Counted from the stretch's first letter, positions 1-11,652 are shown. The stretch is 64,000 nt of DNA from Actinostola sp. cb2023 (GCA_033675265.1 JAUJYZ010000573.1:42194-106193), one strand, 5' to 3'. Notes: generated by a model from the letters alone, not told the origin. Numbers and translations are program-made.

Positions 1-270
1 AATTTCTACCAGCGGCAGCGTTTAATTTGTGTACTTTTGCATCTCAAATTGAAATTTCACGCGAGGAAATTGAATATATAAAGAATCACGTGACTTTATG
101 GTAGTATTGTAGTCTTTTCATCTGGACAACCTTTTTGAGAATGACTGTATGTAGACTTGCCGTGTATTGTCCAATTTAAGTCGAAAAACTTTGGCTTCCT
201 TCTTTATTGTACGGTGTCTTGTATGGCCTTGATAAGTCATTATTCGTTATATTGACACCTATAGCCTTTT
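1..270. other. Intergenic, AT-rich
   Basis: No supported gene, RNA or clear repeat is visible. Only short open frames broken by stops are present. Confidence 0.5.
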
Positions 271-386
271 CTAAGTAAGAGATAAATACCGAGAACGGAG
301 GCAATAAGCCATATAAATCCCGAGGGCCGTAGGCCCGTGGGATTTATAGGCTTATTGCCGACGTTCGAGGTATTTATCTGACTTAG
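271..386. repeat. Fold-back palindrome (hairpin MITE-like)
   Basis: The stretch opens with CTAAGTAAGAGATAAATACC and closes with GGTATTTATCTGACTTAG. The inner parts (CAATAAGCC-ATATAAATCCC and GGGATTTATAGGCTTATTG) are also reverse complements around a GC-rich centre. It could form one long imperfect hairpin. Such non-coding fold-backs are typical non-autonomous DNA elements; the family is not identified. Confidence 0.75.
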
Positions 387-497
387 TTTAAATTTGATAA
401 AGTTTTCGCACGAAGCAATCTGAGGCATTTTCTGGTATTTTTTGGAGTGTTATTTAGCATGAATACTATATGAATAGCACGAAGAATAGCATTTCAG

Positions 498-580
498 TGC
501 TCATTATGAATTCACCGGGATGTATCCATATACAACCCAGGGCTGTATATGGATACATCCCGGTGAATTCATAATGAGCA
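498..580. repeat. Near-perfect 83-bp palindrome
   Basis: The left arm begins TGCTCATTATGAATTCACCG and the right arm ends with its reverse complement. The arms meet at about position 539 with essentially no loop and one mismatch visible near the centre. Each arm holds one GAATTC. This is a fold-back element or cruciform-prone site with no coding content. Confidence 0.85.
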
Positions 581-586
581 ATTCAA

Positions 587-1440
587 TTCAATTCTATTGT
601 TCAACCGGTCAATACCGGAGATAAAGCCCTATGAATAACAAAGAAAACCGTGTCAAATTAAAACTAAATAAAGCTGAATCACCCTCACACCTCCCTGGCT
701 GAATTGAATATATGGCTAAAACTAAAAATCGTATTCGTACCTTGTAGTCGATGAACCTTCTTAGATCTGTTAGAGCTATTTTAGGTCTTTACGATGCAAA
801 TGTTAAAAAGGACAGCTATTCGCAGTTCTTATTGCTTAGTATCGATGGTGAATAGAAGATCGATTGAAATGTTTTGCTTGACTATTTATGATGTCCATAA
901 TCTAACCGGCGCCTACAAGACTACTTTATAGTATAGAACAAACAAACAAATTCTGCTGTATACGTCATTTAAAACATTTCCTGTGATCACCACGTAAGCA
1001 CAACAACTTTTCCAGTACCATGTTATTTGATTTACCAGTAATTAATATGAAAGCGTATTCCATTTTGTGTGAAAAATATATAAAGTACACCAGCTTTTTA
1101 ACTATTTTTAAATATAAATATAAAATATGTTTTTTTCTAGTATTAAAATAATAGCTGATATTCAGCCCAAATTTCTAACTACGATATTTTCAATTCAAAA
1201 CAAGTAACCAAGAATAGCTCTTATTAATAAGATTAACTGCAAATTATTTAATTCCGGTGAGCTTTAGAGGTTTTATGTTGTTCCTATCGTGCGCCAATTA
1301 AAACTAAAGTGTCTTTGAAAGAAATGAAAGCATTCATTAGTATCGCGATTCTCAAGTCACTTTGTTTTATTTTCAGACGTTGTACTGCCGCAAAAGTGAT
1401 CGTATGCGCGTAAAGCACGCGGAATACGCATCCTTTGGCC
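587..1440. other. Intergenic, AT-rich, no feature seen
   Basis: Frequent stops in all frames and no recognisable repeat or RNA. Nothing supportable was found here. Confidence 0.5.
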
Positions 1441-1659
1441 AATCACAGCGCGTGTTATGGTTGTGTTATAATGATACCAATGTCGGTGATGTCGTTTGGA
1501 AGGTGTAATCGGGATAGTTGACCGGGTGGTACTGAGTAAATAACACTGTAATTATTAATGATATAAACTGCATGGGTGTATATATAGATGATGAAAGAAT
1601 TTGAAAGTGAAAATTTGTGTCTTGTATTTATTAGTTCATTATGGCTAAGAAGCAATAAC

Positions 1660-1830
1660 CCCACGTAAAAACACACATCAACCACTATACAGAAAAATCC
1701 CAGGTGGGAAACGAACCCACGATCTTCCGATTTTCTAGACGGTTGCTCTACCACTGAACTCAGATCGTGGGTTCGTTTCCCACCTGGGATTTTTCTGTAT
1801 AGTGGTTGATGTGTGTTTTCACGTGGGCCT
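1660..1830. repeat. Inverted pair of SINE fragments
   Basis: The B-box and body of the minus-strand SINE (about 1667-1730) recur as reverse complement at about 1763-1829, from GATCGTGGGTTCG to the GTGTGTTTTCACGTGG region. The second copy lacks the A-box half. The result is a hairpin with arms of roughly 65 bp around a short loop. Confidence 0.75.
1697..1761 (-). mobile_element. tRNA-derived SINE head (minus strand)
   Basis: Read on the minus strand, this has a pol III A-box-like GTTCAGTGGTAGAGC and a B-box-like GGGTTCGTTTCCC at tRNA-like spacing, ending CCTGGGAT. The anticodon arm does not fold into a 5-bp stem with a 7-nt loop. It is therefore a decayed tRNA-derived SINE head rather than a working tRNA. 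Its body probably continues minus-ward to about 1480. Confidence 0.6.
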
Positions 1831-2007
1831 TATTGCTTCTTGTTCACTTATATGTATAATTTACCATTCTATACTAGTTATGGCTCGAATGAAATCCATG
1901 GGTTGTAGTGGTTGGTGTGTGTTTTCACGTGGGGTTATTGCTTCTTGTTCACTTATATGTATAATTTACCATTCTATACTAGTTATGGCTCGAATGAAAT
2001 CCATGGG
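1801..2007 (+). repeat. Two tandem copies of a 106-bp unit
   Basis: Units start at 1801 and 1907 with AGTGGTTG(A/G)TGTGTGTTTT and end with CGAATGAAATCCATGGG. The unit extends the SINE body from the preceding inverted pair, so this looks like local duplication of a SINE fragment. Short open frames across it only reflect the duplication. Confidence 0.8.
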
Positions 2008-2105
2008 ATACCTTATGGCATATTTGTTTACTCGCCCTGCAATACACTGGTATTTTTATTGTTGTTTTTATTGTTGTTTAACCCAGTTGTACATTGAAGG
2101 GGGTC

Positions 2106-2464
2106 AGTGGATAGTGCTATTCGTTGGATAAATCATTATCCAGTGGATAACTTAATTAGATAACAGCATCAACTTAATTATAATCATCATTTATTTAGAA
2201 GAGGGTGACAGACAAATAGCCTAGGCTAACAAACAAGTGGCCCTCTGTAGAGCGCAATTTAGAAAAGCGTGAACTAGTACTAATTTTAAATAGTACTAAA
2301 TAGTGCTATTTCTATTGTTTTCTATTGTTTCATTAGTGCTATTTAGTACTAATTAGATATTTAGTTTTCAAGCTTTTCTAAATTGCACTCTAGCTACAAA
2401 TCTATATAAAGATATAATATATATTCCCTGGATAAGGATTTATCCGGTGGATAGCGCTATCTAC
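2106..2464. mobile_element. MITE with ~40-bp inverted ends, interrupted by a second MITE
   Basis: The left end (GTGGATAGTGCTATTCGTTGG... TCCAGTGGATA) is the imperfect reverse complement of the right end (CCTGGATAAGG... GGTGGATAGCGCTATC). There is no transposase. The middle is taken up by a separate fold-back element at 2248-2392. Confidence 0.7.
2248..2392. mobile_element. Fold-back MITE nested in the 2.1-2.46 kb MITE
   Basis: The ends AGAGCGCAATTTAGAAAAGC and GCTTTTCTAAATTGCACTCT are inverted repeats with one mismatch. TAGTACTAA and TAGTGCTATTT motifs recur in both halves. It is non-coding and inserted within another inverted-repeat element, giving an order of insertion. Confidence 0.8.
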
Positions 2465-3571
2465 CTTTCGTACAATCAGGGCGTAATTGATAGATAATGT
2501 GATGCTTGCTGAGAAACAGGTAGAAGGCTAAATGAACGTGTTACCGATCATAACTCGAGAGACAAGAACTCCGCGATTCTGAAACACTCAGGGAAGAAAG
2601 GACACCCACAGATCTGCGGCAATGTTTACTTTGAAGTACTGAGTTCTGAGGCATTGTTCATCAAAGAACTCAATCCTACCTTAAACTAGACGCTCTACTC
2701 GGGCTTCTAACTGATATAGCCTATTTGAACTAAATATAGATATCGCAGTGCGATTAAAATAGTGTTTGGTCGCTCGTTGCGTGACTCGGTAGAACATGCT
2801 TCAGCTTTGTAAAAACGATTTCACAAACTCAGCGAATCATAAATAACAATGACAATAGTTTATTTGGTACCATAAATATATCCATACAAATACAAATACC
2901 GTATACATAAACTAGACATCGCAGAGTGATTAAACAATGTTTGGAAGAAGTGTAACTGGTTGATGAACATCTTTGATGCATATAATTTTTACTACGAACA
3001 ATCATGAACAATATTTCCTGCATGTTGGGTATTCAAATGATTTCCTTGCAACTGAACGATTTCAAAACTCAGCAAAACCTAGAACGGCATAAACATAAAG
3101 ATCTATCGGCCGGTGTTATAAGCAATTACAGCAGTACACAGTATAGAAGACATTGCTTCGTATAGATTTCAATTTTGTGTCAGTTATGCGATTAAAGTAA
3201 TTTTTTAAATATCCTTAATCATCGAATACGTGTATTGAATACGTGCACACACGTCGTTCAGTCACTCGGCACTTTTCGTATATCTGAGCCTTCGATACTC
3301 AGCGGCCGGCACAGGGCGCTTGCGCATTAGAAGCCGTTTTCGCGTTTGAGGTCAAAGAACGACGACAAAGAACGGCTCGGGCCTTCCACAGGAAGCCCGA
3401 CTAATGAGCAAGGACAATCCACTCATTTGTGTTTGTTTAATTAATGGGCTTGTAACACCCGCTACGTGACTTTTTAAATTTTCACAGACAAACGAAAATA
3501 CCATAACTGCAAAGAGCATACTAAAGTTAGTAAAAGTGGAAAGTTTGAAGGGAAATACGTAAATAGGGCAA
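2465..3571. other. Intergenic with a dispersed repeat family
   Basis: No gene is supported. A motif near 2740-2800 (ATCGCAGTGCGATTAAAATA, then GGTCGCTCGTTGCGTGACTC) recurs in altered form near 2918, 4475, 28140-28215 and 52730-52800. This marks a dispersed repeat present in both the flank and the palindrome arms. Confidence 0.5.
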
Positions 3572-3955
3572 TAGTATTCTATTACATAACACTCTCATTC
3601 ATGCTCAGCTGAATTAAGGTATGGGATAAAATATTGATCAGCGGTCTAAGCCAAGCTGGAACAGCTTGGCTTAGGTGGTCAGGAGAATACGACCCACGCG
3701 AATCTATTGGGCGGGTGGGTGGGCCGTTCATCTGACCACTGTTCCGCTGGAACTGAGCAAGAAGGGAGTGCCCTGCCTCTGATGCCGTATATATTGCCAC
3801 TGTGCACGTGCACACGTGCACGTAGGTGTTAACGAGGCATTATTATACCGTATTTCATCTTTGCATCTCATTAGAGTGTTATGAATAGTATTCTATTACA
3901 TAACACTCTCATTCATGCTCAGCTGAATTAAGGTATGGGATAAAATATTGATCAG
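3572..3955. repeat. 71-bp direct repeats flanking a duplicated segment
   Basis: The block starting ATAGTATTCTATTACATAAC and ending TATTGATCAGC occurs at 3572-3642 and again at 3885-3955 with no visible difference. Between them lies a segment (3726-3888) that also recurs at 8690-8839. Paired direct repeats suggest a small mobile or duplicated unit. Confidence 0.8.
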
Positions 3956-6030
3956 CCGCCCTTGCACCTGTCTGTTACAACTTTGTTGCTGTGAGTTCCA
4001 CAAACCCTCAATTCTCATATCAGTTCCTTCTCCCAAACCTTATTTCACTAGAAATAATACCCCAATCCTCATAACTCCCAAACCTCACCCAAAACTAAAA
4101 ACACAAATATCGGGGTAAAAATACTTTAGCTGTACTTTATGATACTAATCCAGCTGTACTTTATGATCATACTAATCCTGGCTGCCGCGTTTACGTATGT
4201 AGATTGGCATTATGAAACGCACACACAAGGCGTTTCAGTTCATTGGTATCCTGTCAGGGATTAGCAACATGACAGGGGCGTGTCCAGGGGTTGTCCCACG
4301 GATACCCCCCTTTTACTGAGGTTTTTCTTTTCACTTCCAAATGTTTTACCTCTCCTCCTCAAAAGAAGAAAGAAACAAAGAAACGGAAAAAATAAATAAC
4401 ATAAAATAAACTAGATGCTCTACTAGCGTGAAGTCGGGCTTCTGACATGTAGCCTATTGTATAGATAGATATCTTAGTACGATTAAAACAGCATTTGGTC
4501 GCTAGTTGCAACCCGAGAGAACACTCCGGCCTACACACGAGGAGGACTGGGATACTTAGACGAGCTACTGTCACTAGATTGCCGGTTTCTGTCTTATCTA
4601 AGTTAGGCCTTCACTTTATTCCAACTCAGTTAGTTCTGGAAGCCGCGAGCGGTTGTAAAATAACGTGGTACAATTTTGTAATAAGTACGAGAGCGATCTT
4701 CCTAGCCCACTGGCCAGGATTGAACGGTCGAACTCGAACTGCGGGAACTGAAATGGCATGTGCTTCTGAATATCCTTTGTTCTATCGGAGTGTTGTCTTG
4801 TGAGACCGAGAGAGCTCACCTACTATACATGAGAAGCACTATGGGATAGGGCCGACGTAACGGTCTAGCGTTAACGCATGTCCATTATGACATGCCCATT
4901 GACATTAAAAACCATAGTAACGAACTTTGCCAGGAAGCATCCCAAGACGTCTTACGCTGGTGGACATGCTGGACTACGCGCCAATTGGTGGAATTAATGC
5001 TTCAAAATTAGTAAAACTAGAATTAGCCTCGCAGTCAAGAGCTACCTCGAGAAACAGGAATCGTATAAACTGATAAAACAGTTTCCGATTGTTCTATTTT
5101 GACACCCCCTCACAAATGTCTGGATCCGCCCCTGACATGTGTCATCTCTCTGCCGACAATGACGGGGTTTGGCACATGATCATTTTCCGTTATTTGTGCT
5201 TGCGCGGTGATCCGTATGTGAAATTGAACATCACGTTCCCAAGGCCAGGATATACTCTCCTGGAATAAAAGATCAAGAAACGGGATGATGTGTTACGAGA
5301 ACAAAACCCCGACAAGTCAGCAGAGAGATAACAGCCAAGACCCAGTGTAAACCGGGGGGGTTGATTTTAGATACCCCTTTTTCAAAGCTATCAAAACTCT
5401 GAGACTTAATTCGTTTTATTGTTTATAAATATGTTGAAGATATTAAATCTTACACTTACACTGCTTATTGGTAGGTCAAACTCATTTTCATGATCCGTGC
5501 ACCAAGTCGAACTTTATTATTTTCAGTTGCGCCGAGTGATCAAATCGCTCTTGTATTGTTTGAGGTACAAGCAGCAGACACCCGTGCCCTGTGATATACA
5601 TTCCCCTGACTAACTTTATCCCGGAGTGTCTCATAGGTAATTCAGTAGTAGTTTCTCTTTCCATTATTAGCATCAAGAGATGCGTTCTTTAACGAAACCA
5701 CCAACTCCCACGCTGCATATTTGTTAAACTCGGTATGTAAACACGGGCCCGGGACGACGGCCGGGTCAGTCATTTATTTTCAGAAATCTCTCAACCGGAG
5801 GCTTTGTCAAAGCATCCATCGCCTTGTAAGGTTTTCAAAGCTTGTTATTCGGTGTCTGAATCCCGGATATTTAGCCAATCAAGCGACGGCCGCATACAAA
5901 GAACAATAGGTATTCACAACTGAGAACTCATTTGCAATCTTCCAGTCCCTGAACCTACCCGACGAGAAGTTCATTTCGCGGCAAATTACCGACGGTATTG
6001 TCAAGCCTGTTTACAAAGAACAATAGCTAT
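3956..6030. other. Intergenic, no supported gene
   Basis: Only short scattered ORFs are present. A copy of the dispersed 'CTAGATGCTCTACTAGCGTGA' type sequence lies near 4410, related to sequence at 2690 and 52550. I see no convincing exon, RNA or terminal repeat. Confidence 0.45.
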
Positions 6031-6044
6031 TCACAGTTAACTCA

Positions 6045-8400
6045 TTTGCAATCTTCTTTGAACCAACCTCCCGAGGTCATTTTATAAATCAAACACTGGC
6101 ATTGAATCATTCCTCGAACCCCCGCCGAGATGAGTCCTTTTACTGACGAATCAAACACTGGCAATTTCATGCATGTTCACATAAAACCCTGATTTGCAAT
6201 CTCACCTCGAACCCCCGCCGAGAAAGTCATTTTACAAATCAAACACTGGCATTTCCATGCCTATATTCACACAGAATTCCGACTGATTTAATTTGCAATC
6301 ATTCCTCGAACCCCAGCCGAGAAAGTCATTTTACAAATCAAACATTGGCATTTTCTGAACTCGAACTTGCAATCATGCATTCCTCGAACCCCCGCCGAGA
6401 AGGTCCCGCCGAGAAAGTCCTTTTACAAATCAAACACTGGCAATTTCATGCATGTTCACACAAAACCCTGATTTGCAATCTCACCTCGAACCCCCGCCGA
6501 GAAAGTCATTAAAACACTGGCATTTCCATGCCTATTTACACATAACTCCGACTGATTTGCAATCATTCTTTGAACCCCCGCCGAGAAAGTGATTTTACAA
6601 ATCAAACACTGGCAATTTCATGCATGTTCACACAAAACCCTGATTTGCAATCTCACCTCGAACACCCGCCGAGAAAATCATTTTACAAATCAAACACTGG
6701 CATTTTCATGCCTATTTACACATAAATCCGACTGATTTGCAATCATTCCTCGAACCCCCGCCGAGAAAGTCCTTTTACAAATCAAACACTGGCAATTTCA
6801 TGAATGTTCGCACAAAACCCTGATTTGCAATCTCACCTCGAACACCCGCCGAGAAAATCATTTTACAAATCAAACACTGGCATTTTCATGCCTATTCGCA
6901 CATAAATCCGACTGATTTGCAATCATTCCTCGAACCCCCGCCGAGAAAGTCCTTTTACAAATCAAACACTGGCAATTTCATGCATGTTCACACAAAACCC
7001 TGATTTGCAATCTCACCTCGAACACCCGCCGAGAAAATCATTTTACAAACCAAACACTGGCATTTCATGCCTATTTACACATAACTGCGACTGATTTGCA
7101 ATCATTCCTCGAACCCCCGCCGAGAAAGTCCGAAACACTGGCAATTTCATTACACAAATCCTGATTTGCATTCACCTCGCCTATTCGCACATTAAATCCT
7201 GGCATTTCCATGATTTACACATAACTGCGACTGATTTGCAATCATTCCTCGAACCCCGCCGAGAAAGTCTTTCACAAATCAAACATTGGCATTTCATGCC
7301 TATTCGCACATAAATCCGCTGATTTGCAATCATTCCTCGAACCCCCGCCGAGAAAGTCCTTTCACAAATCAAACACTGGCATTTCCATGCCTATTTACAT
7401 AACTGCGACTGATATGCAATCATTCCTCGAACCCCCGCCGAGAAAGTCCTTTTACAAATCAAACACTGGCAATTTCCATGCATGTTCACACAACACCCTG
7501 ATTTGCAATCTCACCTCGAACACCCGCCGAGAAAATCATTAAAACACTGGCATTTCCATGCCTATTTACACATAACTGCGACTGATTTGCAATCATTCCT
7601 CGAACCCCCGCCGAGAAAGTCATTTAACAAATCATACACTGGCATTTTCATGCCTATTCGCACATAAATCCGACTCAGATTTGCAATCATTCCTCGAACC
7701 CCCGCCGAGAAAGTCCTTTACTAATCAAACACTGGCATTTCATGCCTGTTCATACCGAAAATCCTGATTTGCAATCTCTCCTCGAACCCCCCGCCGAGTA
7801 AATCATTTTACAAATCAAACACTGGCAATTTCCATGCCTATTCACACAGAACTCCAACTGATTTGCAATCATTCCTCGAACCCCCGCCGAGAAAGTCATT
7901 TTACAAATCAAACACTGGCAATTTCATGCATGTTCACACAAAACCCTGATTTGCAATCTCACCTCGAACCCCCGCCGAGAAAGTCCTTTACTAATCAAAC
8001 ACTGGCAATTTCATGCCTGTTCACACCGAAAATCCTGATTTGCAATCTCTCCTCGAACCTCCGCCGAGAAAATCATTTTACAAATCAAACATTGGCATTT
8101 TCATGCCTATTTACACAGAACTCCGACTGATTTGCAATCATTCCTCGAACCCCAGCCGAGAAAGTCATTTTACAAATCAAACATTGGCATTTTCATGCCT
8201 ATTTACACAGAACTCCGACTGACTTGCAATCATTCCTCGAACCCCAGCCGAGAAAGTGATTTTACAAATCAAACATTGGCATTTTCTTGCCGGATTCTTC
8301 CTGCTTATTCAAACAGAACTCGGACTTGCAATCATTCCTCGAACCCCCGCCGAGAAAGTCATTTTACAACTGAAACACTGGCAATTTCAAGCCTGTTCAC
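6045..8400. repeat. Minisatellite of alternating ~90-bp units (about 180-bp higher-order repeat)
   Basis: About 26 units share CTCGAACCCCCGCCGAGAAA, TTTTACAAATCAAACACTGG and TGATTTGCAATC. Over much of the array two types alternate: one with CATGCATGTTCACACAAAACC, the other with CATGCCTATTTACACATAA. For example, equivalent sites are at 6747 and 6927, a 180-bp step. Degenerate units extend back to about 5935. Open frames across it shift between units and are not genes. Confidence 0.9.
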
Positions 8401-8542
8401 ACAGAACTTGGTTGTTGGCGTTCGGCGGATGTTGCTTGTTCAGCTTGTGGGTCTTGTTGAGCTGGCAACTCAGGGAATTGTGCATCATCACCTTCGGCCA
8501 TCCTGCGGTTTTCATCATGCAAAGCACCCACGTTGCTGCTGA
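8397..8542 (-). CDS. Possible terminal exon, acidic/Gln-rich (low confidence)
   Basis: On the minus strand a pyrimidine-rich tract ending TTCATTTCAAG could be a 3' splice site at 8543. The following frame encodes about 48 residues beginning VSSNVGALHDENRRMAEGDD and rich in Q, E, A and P, ending at a TGA at 8397-8399. The composition looks more like coding sequence than its surroundings. It sits at the edge of the 90-bp minisatellite. No homologue is recognised and no upstream exon was identified. Confidence 0.25.
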
Positions 8543-8689
8543 CTTGAAATGAATCAAAACACGCAAAACTTTATACCTCAAGTTCTCCTTCTTCTACTAT
8601 ACCAGAGGAGCCGGTTCTATCGGCATTCGTACTTCGGCCATGAATTCAGAATGATTCGCGTGGGTCGTATCAAGAAAAAACAAAGAAGA

Positions 8690-8839
8690 GTTCATCTGAC
8701 CACTGTTCCGCTGGAACTGAGCAAGAAGGGAGTGCCCTGCCTCTGATGCCGTATATATTGCACACGTGCACGTAGGTGTTAACGAGGCATTATTATACCG
8801 TATTTCATCTTTGCATCTCATTAGAGTGTTATGAATAGT
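8690..8839. repeat. Second copy of the 3726-3888 segment
   Basis: It shares GTTCATCTGACCACTGTTCC through CATTAGAGTGTTATGAATAG with 3726-3888. It lacks about 13 bp in the GCACGTGCACACGTGCACG stretch. The flanking 71-bp direct repeats of the first copy are not present here. Confidence 0.85.
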
Positions 8840-9911
8840 TACAGGCATTCAAGCTTTGCCTTTTTTGTATGGAAATGTATGTTGGAAGGCAACAGCTTGC
8901 CTTCCAAGCGAAAACTCATACAAATCCTTGTCAAAGCGGGATACTTTGAAAGCCGTTAACTTTTTTCTTATTTGCTCGATTCTTTTCAAATTTTCAACTT
9001 TTACTAATTTTAGTATGCTCTTTCAAGTTATGTTATTTTCGTTTGTCTTCGGTGAAAATTTAAAAAGTCACGTGGCGTGTGTTACAAGCCCATTGTTCAA
9101 TTGTGTAAATATGCTACACTCCAACTTCCTAAGTATTATAATCTATAGTAGAATTCCATAGCTCATTTGAAACTCGCGTGCCGATTGGCATTAGGAGAGG
9201 GAATTTTGCGTGGAATTCAACTCACTCATTACACAGGCAACCCGCGCTATTGATTTATGTTCTACTTCCATTTTTCACATTTCCTTTGACCTTTCGTAGA
9301 AAGTTACTTCAAAAGAGAGGCTAAAAAATAGACAAACTTTCCAAGATTGAGTTCAAAAAGAAAAGAAAAGGCCAATAGGTTGTTTGACAAGTAAATGCAC
9401 ACCAAATGATGGAGGAAGGGGAGGGATGGATTGCTTTATATCAGTAGAAGTCACGCATGGAGAATAACTTTTTTAAGTCCCTCGTTTTTATTTTCTGTAT
9501 ATAAACTGTATATATAAAATCGTAAATAAAAGATCGCTATATATTTATATTGGCATTATGCTTAGGATTAGTTATACTTATTTATTATTCAATTTTCATA
9601 CATTTTACAAATTCCGATCTTCTGGTTGGTTGATTTGTACCACGTGACGCGTGGTTATGACGTGACAACCGTGTCGACGTCATTATCGTGGTGTAAAAGC
9701 CGTGGTGTAATTTACTCTACGGTATTAGTATTAGTTATTATAATATTCATTAATAATTCATTAGGCAGCTGTCCAATCTGTGAACAGCATTCTGGTCACG
9801 TGGCTACCTTGTAACTCCCATACAATTTCCAAGAAACTTAAAGCACGGGAATGGCTTGAATAGTTGGCAGGGAATAGGTGGGGTTGATTAATTACTGCAA
9901 TTGTTCATAAG
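8840..9911. other. Intergenic, no supported gene
   Basis: AT-rich with scattered short ORFs only. No repeat structure or RNA gene was recognised. Confidence 0.45.
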
Positions 9912-10030
9912 GATACAGAATAGTAATAAAGCTTATTAGTATTCTGTATCTGATACAGAATACTAATAGACTTTATTAGTATTCTGTATCAGATACAGAA
10001 TACTAATAAGTTCTATAAGTATTCTGTATC
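9912..10030. repeat. Three tandem 39-bp palindromes
   Basis: Units at 9912-9950, 9952-9990 and 9992-10030 each begin GATACAGAATA(G/C)TAATA and end TAGTATTCTGTATC (TAAGTATTCTGTATC in the third). Each unit is palindromic and the period is 40 bp. This is a tandem array of hairpins, probably derived from a fold-back element. Confidence 0.9.
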
Positions 10031-10957
10031 GATCAATGCATTATATGAGAGGAACAATACATTATCCTAAAAGCTAATTAAGAAAAATACACGTTAGATT
10101 TTTCCCCGCAGTTTCTTTAATGTAACTCCCTCCCTCTATTGGAGCTGAGCACCTTCACAGTTTTAACTTACTTACTAATGATACAATCGTTGTGCGGCAA
10201 TACTTTCACAATCTCAAATAAATTATAACAAACTTTGAAAGACACGAGATCAAATTAAGAAGTTCGCACAGTGCTCGCTAAATATTGCGTTGCTTGCTAC
10301 ATTATTCTTTTCAAGAACCTCGAATTAGAAGATGGTAAAGTAATGTTAGTCGAACTATAGAACTTAATACGGAATTTATGTGTCGAAAGACAAGTCAATA
10401 GACTCTTTCCTTGCTACCTTGTTTTTACGAGACATCTGCCAGTCTTCAAACATCTTTACACTCCACTTTGTGCTAGTTTGGGCACATTCCATCAACAACT
10501 GACTCTCTTGTGATGCACTTTTGAAAATTGTCAGCCATCGTCTCAAATGCCCGTCTTAGCTCTATGACCTTCCTGTGAGAACTGTTCTTGATTTGATTGA
10601 AAAGAATCAAAACTCCGTTCGCATTTCATTCACAATTAAAGCCCCCTTTGAAAACCACACAAAAGTGTAAATGTATTCTAAATTAAAAAGCAGGCATATT
10701 ACATATTTGCCGTATTTGTTCTTTGTGTATGTCTCAATGAGCAATCAACTCTATTCAAAAACTACCAACTATTAAAAGGAATAAAAAAACTGCTTTCATT
10801 GTTCAGTGCGGTCAAGCAATCAGAATGAGAATTGAATGCTAAAAGAACAGTTATTATATTCTTTTCATTTCAATTAATCAGATATTGACTACAATTCTGG
10901 TTGAAACGCCTACCTGGTTCAAACAATGATTAAACAATATCATAAGTAATTTATTCG
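10031..10957. other. Intergenic, AT-rich, no feature seen
   Basis: No repeat, RNA gene or exon could be supported in this stretch. Confidence 0.45.
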
Positions 10958-11016
10958 TGACAATGTTGTATCTCGAGCCGAAGGCGAGAGATTGTAAATA
11001 AGATACAACATTGCCA
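10958..11016. repeat. Short imperfect palindrome
   Basis: ACAATGTTGTATCT and AGATACAACATTG are inverted, with a CTCGAGCC-related centre. It lies shortly before the larger inverted repeat at 11081. Confidence 0.65.
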
Positions 11017-11080
11017 CTCATATTGTAAATACTTCGTATTAGCTTGCCTCCGCAATGTATTCAAATTGAATAATAAAAAT

Positions 11081-11261
11081 GTTAACGCCCTCTTTGCTCG
11101 TGAGTTATCGGGATTTTAACTTCATTCGTTCACTAACAATGACACGAAATTTTCTAATACTGCACTCGGCTACGCCTCGTGCAGTATTTAAATTTCTCGT
11201 TCATTGTTAGTGAACTCGTGCAGGTAAATCCCGATAACCCACTCCGCTCGGGTGCGTTAAC
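11081..11261. mobile_element. Fold-back element, 181 bp
   Basis: It opens GTTAACGCCC and closes GGTGCGTTAAC. The inner segments TTATCGGGATTT/AAATCCCGATAA and CACTAACAATGA/TCATTGTTAGTG are also inverted, around a centre ACTGCACTCGGCTACGCCTC. It is a non-coding MITE-like hairpin. Confidence 0.8.
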
Positions 11262-11411
11262 CTCTAAATATATATGTATTTAACAATAAAATTTTTAGGT
11301 TGTAATTAGTTTTGATAAAGTTACGCAGACAGGACCTCTATGAATGTTCCGGTGGATGAGTTACCCTGCATAAATAAAGGTTACTTACTTGCTAATCACA
11401 GTAACAGCGCA

Positions 11412-11652
11412 AATACTCCAGGTTCGAGTTGTTTACGCGCCGCTGTACTCCTTGACAAAAGACGTGTTTGCTGAGACTAACCAGAGAATAACCAGTGCAA
11501 TTAATAATGGTTTCTATTGTTGAATGTGAACACTTTTCCGCGTTCTCGTCGGTATTTGTGCATATTTTCCACTGAATTGAGGCTAAGCCTGAGCAAATGC
11601 GTCTTTTATCAAGGAGTACAGCGGTGTCTAAACAACTCGAAACTGGAGTATT
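11412..11652. mobile_element. MITE copy A (about 241 bp)
   Basis: The ends are imperfect inverted repeats of about 50 bp: AATACTCCAGGTTCGAGTTG through GTACTCCTTGACAAAAGACG, matched by CGTCTTTTATCAAGGAGTAC through ACAACTCGAAACTGGAGTAT. A near-identical element lies at 12159-12391. It is non-coding; the target site was not resolved. Confidence 0.85.

Noticed and set aside
1697..1761. Functional tRNA gene
   Set aside because: A- and B-box motifs are present, but the anticodon arm does not form and the B box is altered; it is a SINE head.
6045..8400. CRISPR array
   Set aside because: The 'spacers' are themselves repeated and the units are contiguous 90-bp minisatellite in a eukaryotic context.
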